DNA of 64,000 nucleotides from Lamellibrachia satsuma (GCA_033239005.1 BSQZ01000100.1:1544501-1608500), one strand, 5' to 3'. Numbered from the stretch's first letter, positions 13,880 through 26,325 are shown. The notes: a model not told the origin generated them from the sequence alone. A program made the numbers and translations.

Positions 13880-15060
13880 TGTTTTCTCAAGGGAAACTGG
13901 TCAATGATACTCTCAATTTCATATTGTAGAAAATTCCAACATTCAATTGAGGTCTTATCCCTCAGCATGTTATTCCAATCTAGTATTTTCTCACATCTTT
14001 ATGTTTACCTTTGTGGAAGTTTATCCTGTATTTTGTATTTGCACTTTCTGATTTTACTTTGATGTCAAAATGTATTTGATTAGTATCACTCCCCAATGGC
14101 TCATGTATTTTGACATTTTCCCGTAATCTAACTCATGTTGTGAAGACATAACTAAATCTAATACATTCTCTCCCCTGATTAGTTCTAGTGCGTAGTAAGT
14201 AAGGAAGTGGTGGTCCTCACCCCATATTCTCTCCGGAGATTTCCAATGCATGTGTCAGTGGTTAAAATGTCTCATCGTGATACATTCCTCTTAACTTACT
14301 TCCTCTATAGCGTTTTGTATTTTTGTGTTATCCGCTTCGTTTATGTTTGGCCTTCGATAAACTAATCCAATAGTTAATGTTGAATTTGCTCTAAATATAT
14401 TGCACCAAACAGCTTCATCGCAATGTGCTTCCCTTTCTAATTTTATTTTGTAAGCCTGACTAGATTCTTAAATATATAAAATAACTCCCCCTCCCCTTCT
14501 TCCTATTCGATCTCTCCTAAACATTACGTATTCTGTCAGTCCTATTTCAACATCTGATATGGCTTTGTTGACCCATGATTCGATTATACCAATTATGTTA
14601 GTGTCAATATGTGCTACCATAATGTTAAATTCCTTTTTCTTATTTACCATGCTCCTCGCAATGCCACTGTCGACTGCTGCAGGTAGTTCATTAGCAATCA
14701 CTGCTGCACCCTTTCCACGAAGATGAAGTCCATCCCTCCTTTACATATCAGCCCTACCAACAAAACATCCACACAAATCCAACTTTATCTTCCCTACGTG
14801 AATAACTAACTTGTTAATTGCCAACCTCCGACAATTTCGAAATCCCTGACCCCTGCTTCCCATTACTGATAGAATCCCTGACAGAATTATCTGCTTAACC
14901 CGTGCCCACGATTTGTTCCACCCTCTCTGTGACAGCCTGTATTTGTTGCCCCTGGAAAGCAAACAACCACGTTATCCCCATTCTTTAGCGCTCTGTATTC
15001 CTCTGTATGCCTAACTATGGAATCCCCCACAAACTCCCTCGCACTCCTCCTCACCCCCTA
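13880..15060 (-). mobile_element. CR1-like LINE: SGNH-hydrolase ORF1 end plus endonuclease
   Basis: Read on the minus strand, it begins with a GDS-hydrolase-like block (GDSIVRHTEEYR, Ser codon near 15019-15027), then LSGILxVMGSRGQG, GCFVGRAD and a DGLH block before the ORF1 end near 14690. Such SGNH/esterase ORF1 domains occur in CR1-type LINEs. ORF2 follows: an apurinic-like endonuclease with HIDTNIIGIIESWVN (14580-14630), VMFRRDRIGRRGGGVILYI (14470-14530), and further on RGENVLDLVMSSQ (about 14150-14190). There is a stop between GRAD and DGLH, and several frameshifts. No reverse transcriptase is attached. Confidence 0.85.
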
Positions 15061-15120
15061 ACATCTTACCTAACTATCGCCCCACAAACTCCCTCGCACT
15101 CCTCCTCACCCCCTAACATC
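15029..15120. repeat. 54-bp tandem duplication at the edge of the LINE
   Basis: cacaaactccctcgcactcc with its following C-rich stretch begins at 15029 and again at 15083. The first copy overlaps the presumed ORF1 start of the LINE. Confidence 0.85.
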
Positions 15121-16138
15121 ACTACCTTAGAGTAGCTCTTCCGTCGTATTATGTCCAGCAGACGTGACACCCGGCAGCATTTTGTCCACCTCCCTCTCGC
15201 CCATCAACATGTCACCTTTCCTCCCGTCTCCTGGCTATCATGCGCGCCTGGTGCTTGCGCTCACGTAGGCTTCCCTCCCTTCGCCTACCGTCCCGTCTCT
15301 TTCCTTCGCTCCCGCCTCCTTCGCTTCCATCATGTTCCCTCCCGTTTCCTTCCGCCCCGTTTCCTTTCGTCCTGTATCATCCCGTCCTGTCTCCTTCAGT
15401 CCTACAACTATGTCAGATATTACCTTATCGCTGTAATTGATGTAACTGTACCACTTTATATCATATATATTGAACAATGTAAACGATAGTTTGACACAAC
15501 AATTTTATTCCCGAACTGCAAACAAACCCCTTTATCACTCATTGGAATGGCTACCTCAGAAATTCTGCCTCTGACTAAATGTTGATAAAAACGGATTCTT
15601 AATTGGTGTCTGTATCAAGTTTATGTATAATATATGTGCAATAATAAACCTTATCCTAATCAATATTCCACTATTTCTGACAATTCACTGTGCTACCTTA
15701 ATTCTCGATCTGTAAACAAACCCTATTTTCACTATCTGACTTCCCTACCGGAATCCGGGACTAACTTATGCTGAAATACTTCCTCTAACTAAATGTTAAC
15801 AAACACTATCTCCTGTCAGATTAACTAACAATAGTATGAGAGTTCAGAAAATAGGCTTACATACGGGCACATAAGCTATACTTGGGTGGTGACTGGCCGG
15901 CGCTGCATAAAACGGTAATAACACGCATTTCATGGAATAGCTCTCTCGTGTTAGGCCTGCTTCCCAGATTAAGTCAGTACCGTTGTATGAACCAAAGGTA
16001 CACGTACATTTGCATGTACCTGTGTTTGATAACCCTGTATGTAACTATGTATGTACCGTGTACGTCTACACGAATCTCTAAACGTGCCTCTAAACTTGCC
16101 TCTAAACGTGCCTCAACACGTGCTTCAACACGTACTTC

Positions 16139-16140
<2 letters not shown>
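15121..16140. other. Non-coding, pyrimidine-rich 5' part
   Basis: 15230-15400 is strongly pyrimidine-biased (short variants of cgtttcctt and cgtcctgt). The rest is AT-rich without recognised genes. Confidence 0.5.
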
Positions 16141-16179
<39 letters not shown>

Positions 16180-16270
16180 CTCTCATAGCCCCCTCTCGAC
16201 ACAAATCGCCCCCTCTCTGTATTCTATCTCTCTCTCGCCCCCCTTCTCTCTCGCTCTCGCCCTCCCTCCC
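16141..16270. repeat. (CT)n low-complexity tract
   Basis: A CT dinucleotide run is followed by degenerate CTCTCGCCC-type repeats, preceded by short cctctaaacgtg and cctcaacacgtg repeats at 16080-16140. Confidence 0.93.
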
Positions 16271-16519
16271 TTTCTTACACTCACTCGTCTACTACTACGT
16301 TACTACCGACACTACTACGTTACTAACCACGACACACGACTCCTTAGCATTGTGAGGTGAATCCAGTTTATCGGAATCAAAGCCACCAGATTCGTAGGTG
16401 TCTGATCCCATTTATGTTTATGCACACTCCACAACAGTGATTATGAATTCAAAATGGACAGTTACGGAGTGATATGAAGGAATGGTTGGCTGGGCAACGA
16501 CAATGTTATTTACGACTTG

Positions 16520-17290
16520 TTACGTCCTGGCAGTAGTAGTAACGCCCAGGGAAAAACTCAATGAAATCAATACCATGAAAAACGAGTCTACAGCGGAAAG
16601 CCTTGACGTGTTACCATATTTTTGTCTGAATAAAACAGTGCATGCATGCAATGCATATTAATATATTAATCCTGGTATACACAATCCTACCCATATTAAG
16701 TTATTATACTCCTAAGACAGGGTCGTACTTCACTGAGCAACACGGCATACAGAGCACAAATGCGTTGAGCATGTTTCGCCACATTCGGCGTTTCAAAGAG
16801 TCGTCTAAAAGTAAGAGCTAAAGAATAAAGGTGAATAATTGTTCCATAACGCAAAATCAAAATACCTGTTAGCTGAGGGGGTTTTACGTTATTCAGCTTA
16901 CGATCGTATTCGTCTGTGTACGTCTGTGTACGTCTGTGTACGTATACCACTTTATGCAAAGAGTAGACGTGAGTAGACGTGAGTATAATGGACAGCGAAG
17001 ATCACAGTTATAATTTAGTTCGTGCTTCCTGTTTTGCTCCATTGAAGCGATACGTCGCGACAACGCTCGAGTCACAAGCTAAGAAAAATAATAGTGAAAC
17101 ATTGCATTTCTGACAAGGTAACACGACCTGTCGTTTTTTTTCATTAGAGAATGTATCTATATATGCATTTTTCTGGTATGATGCATTTTTCTGTTGCGAC
17201 GCCTCATATTAGGTCCGATTCATACAAACTGGCACATTTGCAACGATATAGCGTAATGTTTCAACGTCTTGCACCGACACCACCAAAGAT
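16520..17290. repeat. Dispersed repeat family, copy B
   Basis: Contains in order the gggaaaaactcaatgaaatc / ctacagcggaaagcc block (16550-16610), the gttgagcatgtttcgccaca block (16765), a tiny cgtctgtgta repeat (16917-16945), tatgcaaagagtagacgt (16953), the gaagcgatacgtcgcgacaa block (17045), the T-rich run, and ggtccgattcatacaaact (17213). It lacks the 99-bp array present at the equivalent place in copy C. Confidence 0.8.
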
Positions 17291-17299
17291 GTTATTTGT

Positions 17300-17885
17300 G
17301 TACGGATCGACTTGTCTTACACCCACAAAGGCAAATGTTACTTGGGGTGGTATAATATGTCACTGGCCTTACACACACTGGTATTACTTGGGGTGGTATA
17401 ATATGTCCCCGGTGTTACAAACACTGGTGTTACTTGGGGTGGTATAATATGTCCCCGGTGTTACAAACACTGGTGTTACTTGAGATGATATAATATGTCA
17501 CTGGCCTTACACACACTGGTGTTACTTGGGGTGGTATAATATGTCCCTGGTGTTACAAACACTGGTGTTACTTGAGGTGATATAATATGGCCCTGGTGTT
17601 ATAAACACTGGTGTTACTTGAGGTGATATAATATGTCCCTGGTGTTATAAACACTGGTGTTACTTGGGGTGGTATAATATGTCCCTGGTGTTCCAAACAC
17701 TGGTGTTACTTGGGGTGGTATAATATGTCCCTGGTGTTCCAAACACTGGTGTTACTTGGGGTGGTATAATATGTCCCTGGTGTTACAAACACTGGTGTTA
17801 CTTGGGGTGATATAATATGTCCCTTGTGTTTCAAACACTGGTGTTACTTAGGGTTGTATAATATGTCACAGGTGTTACATACACC
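17300..17885. repeat. 46-bp minisatellite, about 12 copies
   Basis: Unit ggtgttacttggggtggtat followed by aatatgtccctggtg; starts at 17426 and 17472 show the 46-bp period. It begins where copy B of the dispersed family ends. Confidence 0.96.
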
Positions 17886-18120
17886 AGTGACGGAGGGACG
17901 CGGTGTCGGAGGGAGGGGACGGAGGGTCATAGAGAGGGACGGAGGAACGGAGGTAAGGGGGTACGGAGGGGCGGAGGTATGGAGGGACGGGGGGACGGAG
18001 GACGGGGGACGGGGGACGGAGGATGGAGGGATGTATGGACATAGGGAGTGCCGGAAGGAGCGACAGACGAAGGGACGGAAGGAGGGAGGGGGACGTAGAG
18101 AGGGAGGAAAGGGACGGACA
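17886..18120. repeat. Purine-rich GGA/GGGAC low-complexity tract
   Basis: Almost only G and A with periodic C (gggacggagg, gacgggggacgg). Several runs of four to six G are closely spaced, compatible with G-quadruplex formation on the plus strand. Confidence 0.92.
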
Positions 18121-18129
18121 AACAAACAT

Positions 18130-20170
18130 ACATTTTGTTGTATAGATTACATTGACAGTTTTTTTCTAGTTGTACAGAGCACAAATGTGTACATGGGTGT
18201 TTACTGTGAGCATGTTTGATACACAGAGTCGATGTTTCAACGCACAACCACAAGTCAGTTAGTGTGCATATCTAGTCGTCCAAAAAATACGAGTTAAAGA
18301 TTTAATGTAAATAATTTTTCGATAACGCAATACCAATTAGCAACGGGGGAGATTTTGTATAGGAAGCGACCTAATGACGTATTCGTACGTGATAACAATC
18401 GTAGACTAAATCACCAGTGGACGTCTCGCTAAGTTCACTTGTTCACTAACGATAGGCGGCGGTAAACAACTGTAGTAAACGTCGTATGTGATAACAATCG
18501 TAGACTAAATCACCAGTGGACGTCTCGCTGAGTTCACTTGTTCACTAACGATAGGCGGCGGTAAACAACTGTAGTAAACGTCGTATGTGATAACAATCGT
18601 AGACTAAATCACCAGTGGACGTCTCGCTAAGTTCACTTGTTCACTAACGATAGGCGGCGGTAAACAACTGTAGTAAACGTCGTATGTGATAACAATCGTA
18701 GACTAAATCACCACTGGACTTCTCGCAAAGTTCACTTGTTCACTAACGATAGGTGGCGGTAAACAACTGTAGTAAACGTCGTATGTGATAACAATCGTAG
18801 ACTAAATCACCAGTGGACGTCTCGCTGAGTTCACTTGTTCACTAACGATAGGTGGCGGTAAACAACTGTAGTAAACGTCGTATGTGATAACAATCGTAGA
18901 CTAAATCACCAGTGGACGTCTCGCTGAGTTCACTTGTTCACTAACGATAGGCGGCGGTAAACAACTGTAGTAAACGTCGTATGTGATAACAATCGTAGAC
19001 TAAATCACCAGTGGACGTCTCGCTGAGTTCACTTGTTCACTAATGATAGGCGGCGGTAAACAACTGTAGTAAACGTCGTATGTGATAACAATCGTAGACT
19101 AAATCACCAGTGGACGTCTCGCTGAGTTCACTTGTTCACTAACGATAGGCGGCGGTAAACAACTGTAGTAAACGTCGTATGTGATAACAATCGTAGACTA
19201 AATCACCAGTGGACGTCTCGCTAAGTTCACTTGTTCACTAACGATAGATGGCGGTAAACAACTGTAGTAAACGTAGTATGTGATAACAATCGTAGACTAA
19301 ATCACCAGTGGACGTCTCGCTAAGTTCACTTGTTCACTAACGATAGATGGCGGTAAACAACTGTAGTAAACGTCGTATGTGATAACAATCGTAGACTAAA
19401 TCACCAGTGGACGTCTCGCTGAGTTCACTTGTTCACTAACGATAGGCGGCGGTAAACAACTGTAGTAAACGTCGTATGTGATAACAATCGTAGACTAAAT
19501 CACCAGTGGACGTCTCGCTAAGTTCACTTGTTCACTAACGATAGGCGGCGGTAAACAACTGTAGTAAACGTCGTATGTGATAACAATCGTAGACTAAATC
19601 ACCACTGGACGTCTCGCTAAGTTCACTTGTTCATTAACGATAGGCGGCGGTAAACAACTGTAGTAAACGTCGTATGTGATAACAATCGTACACTAAATCA
19701 CCACTGGACTTCTCGCTAAGTTCACTTATTCACTAACGATAGGTAGAGGTAATCAATTGTAGTAAACGTCGCGACAAACTTTATTCTTAAAGACGTATAT
19801 TAACGTCAACTGTATCACTTTATGCAAAGAGTAGATATGTACAGACTTATATTGTAATGGACAACAAAGATCGTAGTTATGAATTAACCGTGAGCTTCCT
19901 GTTTTGCTCAATTGAAGCGATGCATCGCGACAACGCTCGGGTCACGCGCTGGCAAAAATAATATTGAAACATTGCATTTCTGACATTTTAAAATAATATA
20001 TTGTTTTTTTATCTTATTTATTTGATGAATATATGTATATGGGTCAATCTCCAAGTAGCGTAAATGTTTTTTTTCATTAGATCCTGTCTCCAGGAATGCA
20101 TTTTTGGTGCGATGCCTAACATTAGGTCAGATTCATACAAGTTGACACATGTTTTACGATATATAAATGT
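18130..20170. repeat. Dispersed repeat family, copy C (contains the 99-bp array)
   Basis: Left part: tgtacagagcacaaatgtg and gagcatgtttgatac (18171-18220). Right part: tatgcaaagagtagatatg (19813), gaagcgatgcatcgcgacaa (19914), the T-rich run near 20070, and attcatacaagttgacaca (20131). These blocks match copies A and B in order; the array lies between them. Confidence 0.75.
18375..19775. repeat. 99-bp minisatellite, about 14 copies
   Basis: The word cgtatgtgataacaatcgta recurs every 99 bp (for example 18483 and 18582). Units are highly similar, differing at a few recurrent sites (ctaag/ctgag, ggcgg/ggtgg/gatgg). The last unit before 19775 is the most diverged. Confidence 0.97.
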
Positions 20171-20269
20171 TTTGTTATGTATTTGGGACTAATAAATATT
20201 TCCTGTCCCTGTTCTTGTTTCAATCTACCTATCTCTGCGAGCAACGATTCTACTCAAAGTCCTGCATGT

Positions 20270-21043
20270 GCTCGACTGTACATGAAGTGTGACTCGACTG
20301 TACATGAAGGATGACTCGACTGTACATGAAGGATGACTCGACTGTACATGAAGTGTGACTCGACTGTACATGAAGGGTAACTCGACTGTACATGAAGTGT
20401 GACTCGACTGTACATGAAGGATGACTCGACTGTACATGAAGGATGACTCGACTGTACATGAAGGATGACTCGACTGTACACGAAGGATGACTCGACTGTA
20501 CACGAAGGATGACTCGACTGTACACGAATGATGACTCGACTGTACATGAAGGATGACTCGACTGTACATGAAGGATGACTCGACTGTACATGAAGGATGA
20601 CTCGACTGTACATGAAGTGTGGCTCGACTATACATGAAGGATGACTCGACTGTACACGAAGGATGACTCGACTGTACACGAAGGATGACTCGACTGTACA
20701 CGAAGGATGACTCGACTGTACATGCAGGATGACTCGACTGTACATGAAGGATGACTCGACTGTACATTGAGGATGACTTGACTGTACATGAAGGATGACT
20801 CGACTGTACATGAAGGATGACTCGACTGTACATGAAGGATGACTCGACTGTACATGAAGGATGACTCGACTGTACATGAAGGATGACTCGACTGTACATG
20901 AAGGATGACTCGACTGTACATTGAGGATGACTTGACTGTACACGAAGGATGACTCGACTGTACACGAAGGATGACTCGACTGTACATGAAGGATGACCCG
21001 ACTGTACATGAAGGATGACTCGACTGTACGTGAAGGATGACCT
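20270..21043. repeat. 22-bp minisatellite, about 35 copies
   Basis: Unit gactcgactgtacatgaagg plus at, with recurrent variants (acacgaagg, acattgagg). The period and lack of stops leave minus-strand frames open for 246 and 271 codons. Both translate the same unit in different phases and are not credible proteins. Confidence 0.97.
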
Positions 21044-22570
21044 CCGCGTTTCCTTATCGAAATGTGCATCCCGAATCGAGATGCTGATTTTGACGAAGCA
21101 AACTCAGCGTCTTACATTAAATCAGCGTCTTACATTGTTATGCTCAACTTCACAGCTGCAAAGCCATTAGAAGTCGTAAATAGCAAACGCGTTGTCCAGC
21201 CACCCAGTGGTATATACAACTCCGCAACGGTATATTTTGAATTTATTACCATGTTGTGGCTGTGGTGATGATATGACGTTTGGCGCCATTGTATGGGAGT
21301 GTGATATTTGTTGTATGGCGCCTAGCTTATCCTTTAAAATACGAACAAGCCTATTTCACTTAAGTCGGTTTCATATGATATTTGCAGTGAAGTTCACCAG
21401 CAAATCCAGAAAACATAAGAAACCAACGAAATAACTGAACAACCGTTATTACTGTTACAGTTCACTTAACGTGCAGCTACAATTCGTGTAAGAACAACGC
21501 TACGTGTGTCAACCAAGATCGACGTTACCAATGTCAGTGTACGTCCGCATGCTCTGGACGCTTAATAATGTAGATGTACCGAGTGAGATTATTAGGAGGA
21601 AGGAAATCCTCCTGTTGGAGATGACATAACGGATCAATAGTACGAGGGAGGTTGGAAAGTGGGGATCCATAATACGGAAATGTTCCATTTTATGCATTCT
21701 CCAGCCACCTTTTACAGAAAACATAACCATGTAAAATGACAAATGTATCACACATTTCTAAGTATATTATTATGTTCATTGTTCATTGGTGTGCAGGAAT
21801 ATGTTAAGACAATAAACGAAACCGATTATTTGAAGACGAAAGAAATGCAGGATAAATGAAACAATTAGCAACAGAGCGGGATATCTCCTCCAAACAACAC
21901 GAGACTGGGGACTTCTCATAATGTGTTTAGCAGTCCATATTTCCTGTTTGTTTTGTCGGTGGAATTCGTGGTAGTGGGGCGATATAGCAAACCTGTGCAT
22001 TTTGTGATAAAAGCACCAAATTTGCCTCACATGTATACTGATATATATAACAAACAGATGTAAATATTGAGCCATCGCAAATTTTGTCCAAAACAACGAA
22101 GGCGGCCATTTTACACAATGGCGGTCAGACAATTTAATCGGAATTAATCGGCGTTGAGAGCTACCAACTCCAGATGACCTAGATGACTTGAAGTGAGGAT
22201 TGTTTGCGTTCTTAGCTTCTATTAAATTGTGTAAAGTGATTGACATGGAGATATTGCACGAATTGTGCTGTTTTAATAATCAATTGATGAAAAGGCAGTA
22301 TTTATGTGCAGAACGAGCCTTGTTTTTATTGATACATGTTAAGCTTTCTAAGATTACAAGCCAGACAGTTGAAGAGTTGAACACAAAGTACAAAATATTC
22401 ACGAACACGGTTCAAGTAGAATAGGTCAATCAACAACATAGCCATAATCAACACCAAGATATGTTGAAATATGTCTATCGAGTCGAACAGTTCTTATCAG
22501 ATGCCACATTCTGTTCTCTTTTGTTCATATGTCACCATGGTTACTGTTACAGTTCCCTTCAGTGGCCCGG
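21044..22570. other. Non-coding spacer
   Basis: No gene recognised. A minus-strand frame of 156 codons (21776-22246) has no recognisable domain and no codon or splice support. A motif pair around ggcggccatttt and caatggcgg lies at 22099-22125. Confidence 0.45.
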
Positions 22571-22571
22571 A

Positions 22572-22606
22572 ACACACCCACGAACGCACGCACGCACGCA
22601 CGCACA
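22572..22606. repeat. (CGCA)n short tandem repeat
   Basis: About seven units of acgc/cgca tetranucleotide. Confidence 0.85.
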
Positions 22607-22715
22607 CGGAGCTGTGCATTCAAGTACAACCTTTTTGCACTTGCAACGCTTCACACAACCCTTCTTGCACTTGCATGACACTAGAACATAGCAGGTGTGG
22701 GCGGCCTAGGGTGGT

Positions 22716-23545
22716 ATACAAAAGTACCGATATACAACCTACATCACCGATACAAAAGTACCGCTATACAACCTACAACACCGATACAAAAGTACATATA
22801 TACAACCTACAGCGCCGATACAAAAGTACCGATATACAACCTACATCACCGATACAAAAGTACCGCTATACAACCTACAGCACCGATACAAAAGTACATA
22901 TATACAACCTACAGCACCGATACAAAAGTAATGCTATACAAGATACATCACCGATACAAAAGTACTGCTGTGCAACCTACATCACCGATACAAAAGTACC
23001 GCTATACAACCTACATCACCGATACAAAAGTACTGCTATACAACCTACATCACCGATACAAAAGTACCGCTATACAACCTACATAACCCATACAAAAGTA
23101 CCGCTATACAACCTACATCACCGATACAAAAGTACCGCTATACAACCTACATCACCGATAAAAAAGTACCGCTAAACAACCTACAGCTCCGATACAAAAG
23201 TACATATGTACAACCTACAGCACCGATACAAAAGTACCGCTATACAACCTACAGCACCGATACAAAAGTACCGCTGTACAACCTACATCACCGATACAAA
23301 AGTACCGCTATACAACCTACAGCACCGATACAAAAGTACCGCTATACAACCTACATCACCGATAAAAAAGTACATACATACAACCTACATCACATATACA
23401 AAAGTACCGCTATACAACCTACAGCACCGATACAAAAGTACATCTATACAACCTACAGCACCGATACAAAAGTAATGCTATACAACCTACAGCACTGATA
23501 CAAAAGTACCGCTATACAACCTACAGCACCGATACAAAAGTAGTA
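22716..23545. repeat. 34-bp minisatellite, about 24 copies
   Basis: Unit acaaaagtaccgctatacaa followed by cctacatcaccgat; successive starts (22720, 22754) are 34 bp apart. A plus-strand open frame of 234 codons is a by-product of the unit. Confidence 0.96.
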
Positions 23546-23954
23546 AACGCATATGTTCGTGCGCATATAAGCCAACCACACTGAAAGTTAAACAGTGTGC
23601 ATGTAAATACTAAACTACCAGTGGCGTATAGAAAACACCACAGTATAAACAAACCACGAAAAACTAGTCAGTTACTGGGCAATCTAAAGTTAATAAAAAA
23701 CAAAACAAAAACACCTACGTCACACGGAGACAACACCAAGACAACAGAATAACATGTACTGGCAGAAAACCGGAATTACAGAAATACACGCGGTGTGTAA
23801 AAAATACACTTGTAATTCAACCGACCTCCTCGAAGGCAGAGGCAAGTACTATCGTGCAGCCATACAACACGATTAACATATATAATATAAACCACGCAAG
23901 GTGGGGTACGAAGACCTTGCGCAAAAATATGTGTATAAAAGTAGAACACCCAAG
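23546..23954. other. Non-coding spacer
   Basis: Nothing recognised between two arrays. Confidence 0.4.
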
Positions 23955-24438
23955 ACAACCTAGGGTCGTTCCGTGTAGACCCAGGACAGTGCCAACCTAG
24001 GGTCGTTCCGTGTAGACCCAGGACAGTGCCAACCTAGGGTCGTTCCGTGTAGACCCAGGACAGTGACAACCTAGGGTTGTTCCGTGTAGACCCAGGACAG
24101 TGACAACCTAGGGTCGTTCCGTGTAGACCCAGGACAGTGCCAACCTAGGGTCGTTCCGTGTAGACCCAGGACAGTGCCAACCTAGGGTCATTCCGTGTAG
24201 ACACAGGACAGTGACAACCTAGGGTTGTTCCATGTAGACCCATGACAGTGACAACCTAGGCTCGTTCCGTGTAGACCCAGGACAGTGACAACTTAGGGTC
24301 GTTCCGTGTAGACCCAGGACAGTGACAACCTAGGGTTGTTCCGTGTAGACCCAGGACAGTGACAACCTAGGCTCGTTTCGTGTAGACCCAGGACAGTGAC
24401 AACCTAGGCTCGTTCCGTGTAGACCCAGGACAGTGACA
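23955..24438. repeat. 37-bp minisatellite, about 13 copies
   Basis: Unit acaacctagggtcgttccgt then gtagacccaggacagtg; period of 37 bp measured between 23956 and 23993. Confidence 0.96.
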
Positions 24439-24595
24439 ACATCACGTTATAACAGAACGAGGTTAGGTACTACAATTATCAGGCAAGCACCCGGCGGTCT
24501 GTGGGGGATCCAATCAGCTGTTGCAACAAACTTCGAACAATTTTTAGTAGCAAGAGCAGGACTATTTGAAATGAGGCTCCGGTGGGCATCGAGGA

Positions 24596-25312
24596 TGGCG
24601 CGAGTCGACGAGAAACCTCGGGTTTGGCGACGAACGAGGATGGCGCGGGTCGACGAGAAACCTCGTGTTTGGCGACGAACGAGGATGGCGCGGGTCGACG
24701 AGAAACCTCGTGTTTGGCGACGAACGAGGATGGCGCGAGTCGACGAGAAACCTCGGGTTTGGGGGCGAACGAGGATGGCGCGGGTCGACGAGAAACCTCG
24801 GGTTTGGCGACGAACGAGGATGGCGCGAGTCGACGAGAAACCTCGGGTTTGGCGACGAACGAGGATGGCGCGGGTCGACGAGAAACCTCGGGTTTGGCGA
24901 CGAACGAGGATGGCGCGGGTCGACGAGAAACCTCGTGTTTGGCGACGAACGAGGATGGCGCGGGTCGACGAGAAACCTCGGGTTTGGCGACGAACGAGGA
25001 TGGCGCGGGTCGACGAGAAACCTCGGGTTTGGTGACGAACGAGGATGGCGCGGGTCGACGAGAAACCTCGTGTTTGGCGACGAACGAGGATGGCGCGGGT
25101 CGACGAGAAACTTCGGGTTTGGCGACGAACGAGGATGGCGCGGATCGACGAGAAACCTCGGGTTTGGCGACGAACGAGGATGGCGCGAGTCGACGAGAAA
25201 CCTCGGGTTTGGCGACGAACGAGGATGGCGCGGGTCGACGAGAAACCTCGGGTTTGGCGACGAACGAGGAAGACGCGAGTCGAAGAGAAACCTCGGGTTT
25301 GGCGACGAACAG
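24596..25312. repeat. 45-bp GC-rich minisatellite, 16 copies
   Basis: Unit gaggatggcgcgggtcgacg then agaaacctcgggtttggcga and cgaac, with GTCGAC in most units. Because 45 is a multiple of three and the unit lacks stops in several phases, three plus-strand frames (200-251 codons) and one minus-strand frame (308 codons) stay open together. Each unit contains cgagaaacctcg (4-bp stem) and the pair cctcg...cgagg (5-bp stem), so the array can form serial hairpins. It is markedly more GC-rich than its surroundings. Confidence 0.97.
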
Positions 25313-26325
25313 CTACGGTTTTCGGATTATCAAGTAACCGACAATTAACATACAACAAATAAAAAAAATACAAGGACGGAATTCAACGACGTTAAGTGGC
25401 CAGCATAAGAATCCCATTGGACGTGGGACCCCTTGGGAACCGCCAACGTGGTTAACATAACCAGGAGAACTTGTGCGGCTCTCCCGGCGGGTGTCCAAAT
25501 GGTAATTAAGAGCTTGTGAAGAAACCAAGCCAGACAGATGACACGATAATATGTCGATTACCGGCAGCTTCCATTCGACCTTTGATGACTGGCAAAAATG
25601 ACTACGCAGTGTCCAAGATGCCCCGTTGATACGGCAGACCGGCTGGACCGTAATTAGATACAAGCCCTGATTTAAATGGTTGCCCTGGCCTGGTTTACCT
25701 GGGCAGTAAGAGCGATAATCCTCGCCATGCGACAAGACCGCAAATATACCCGCAGTTCTTTAGTTTCATTCTCCGGGGTAGGCTTTCGGCGTATATAATT
25801 ACTTAACACTGCTGCCGATGTGACTGTTTATTCGTCAGCATACCCGGGGACACGTAGTCCATACTCACTGTATATCGGGCCTGATTCACATACATATCAT
25901 GTGCATACATGGGGGATAAACATATCCTCAGACTGCGTTTTATAGCTACCGTTCGGGGGACCTGCATTTGCACAGTACGTGTATCCCTCTGCTTTGTCCA
26001 TGGCACATGACCAAAAATAGTACTGCAGACACTTAACGTTATCTATCAGTGACAATTCCGTTGTAAAAACTAACCTTAGTTTATCCGACCACACGGGTCT
26101 GACCTGAACAAACTCATAATTATTACCAACCAATGTCAGGGTCAGTAATTTAACCGGCACGTTGTACGGAGCTGGCGCCGATCATATATGGCGGTTATTT
26201 AGGACGTAAATAACGACACAAGCGAGATAAGATTACATTTTGGTCTCATCTGGAGATCGTCTTATGTCTTTTTCGTAACATTGACGGCCTAACAACCTCG
26301 TCTGGCGCACTATCCTATAAATAAC
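25313..26325 (-). other. Region 3' of the Ty3/gypsy pol fragment; unidentified Cys-containing frame
   Basis: This lies downstream of the pol end on the minus strand and probably belongs to the same retroelement (3' region and LTR), although LTR edges could not be fixed without a second copy. A minus-strand frame at 25897-26160 (87 codons) contains LIDNVKCLQYYFWSCAMDK and GYTYCANAGPPNGSYKT, which read like protein but match no family I know. A second frame at 25360-25735 shows no recognisable domain. Confidence 0.35.

Noticed and set aside
20225..21069. 246- and 271-codon minus-strand frames
   Set aside because: These are phase variants of a 22-bp unit without a stop; repetitive, with no recognisable domain.
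22095..22130. YY1-like sites (gccatttt / caatggcgg) as a promoter
   Set aside because: A motif match without a neighbouring exon or CpG-rich block is too weak.
21776..22246. 156-codon minus-strand frame
   Set aside because: No recognisable domain, no splice or promoter context, and composition like the surrounding non-coding DNA.
24447..25373. 308-codon minus-strand frame and three long plus-strand frames
   Set aside because: All are readings of the same 45-bp unit. At most one could be real and none has a start, splice or domain that distinguishes it.
25360..25810. Precise LTR boundaries for the gypsy element
   Set aside because: No second copy is available in the window and candidate TG...CA edges are ambiguous, so no LTR coordinates are given.
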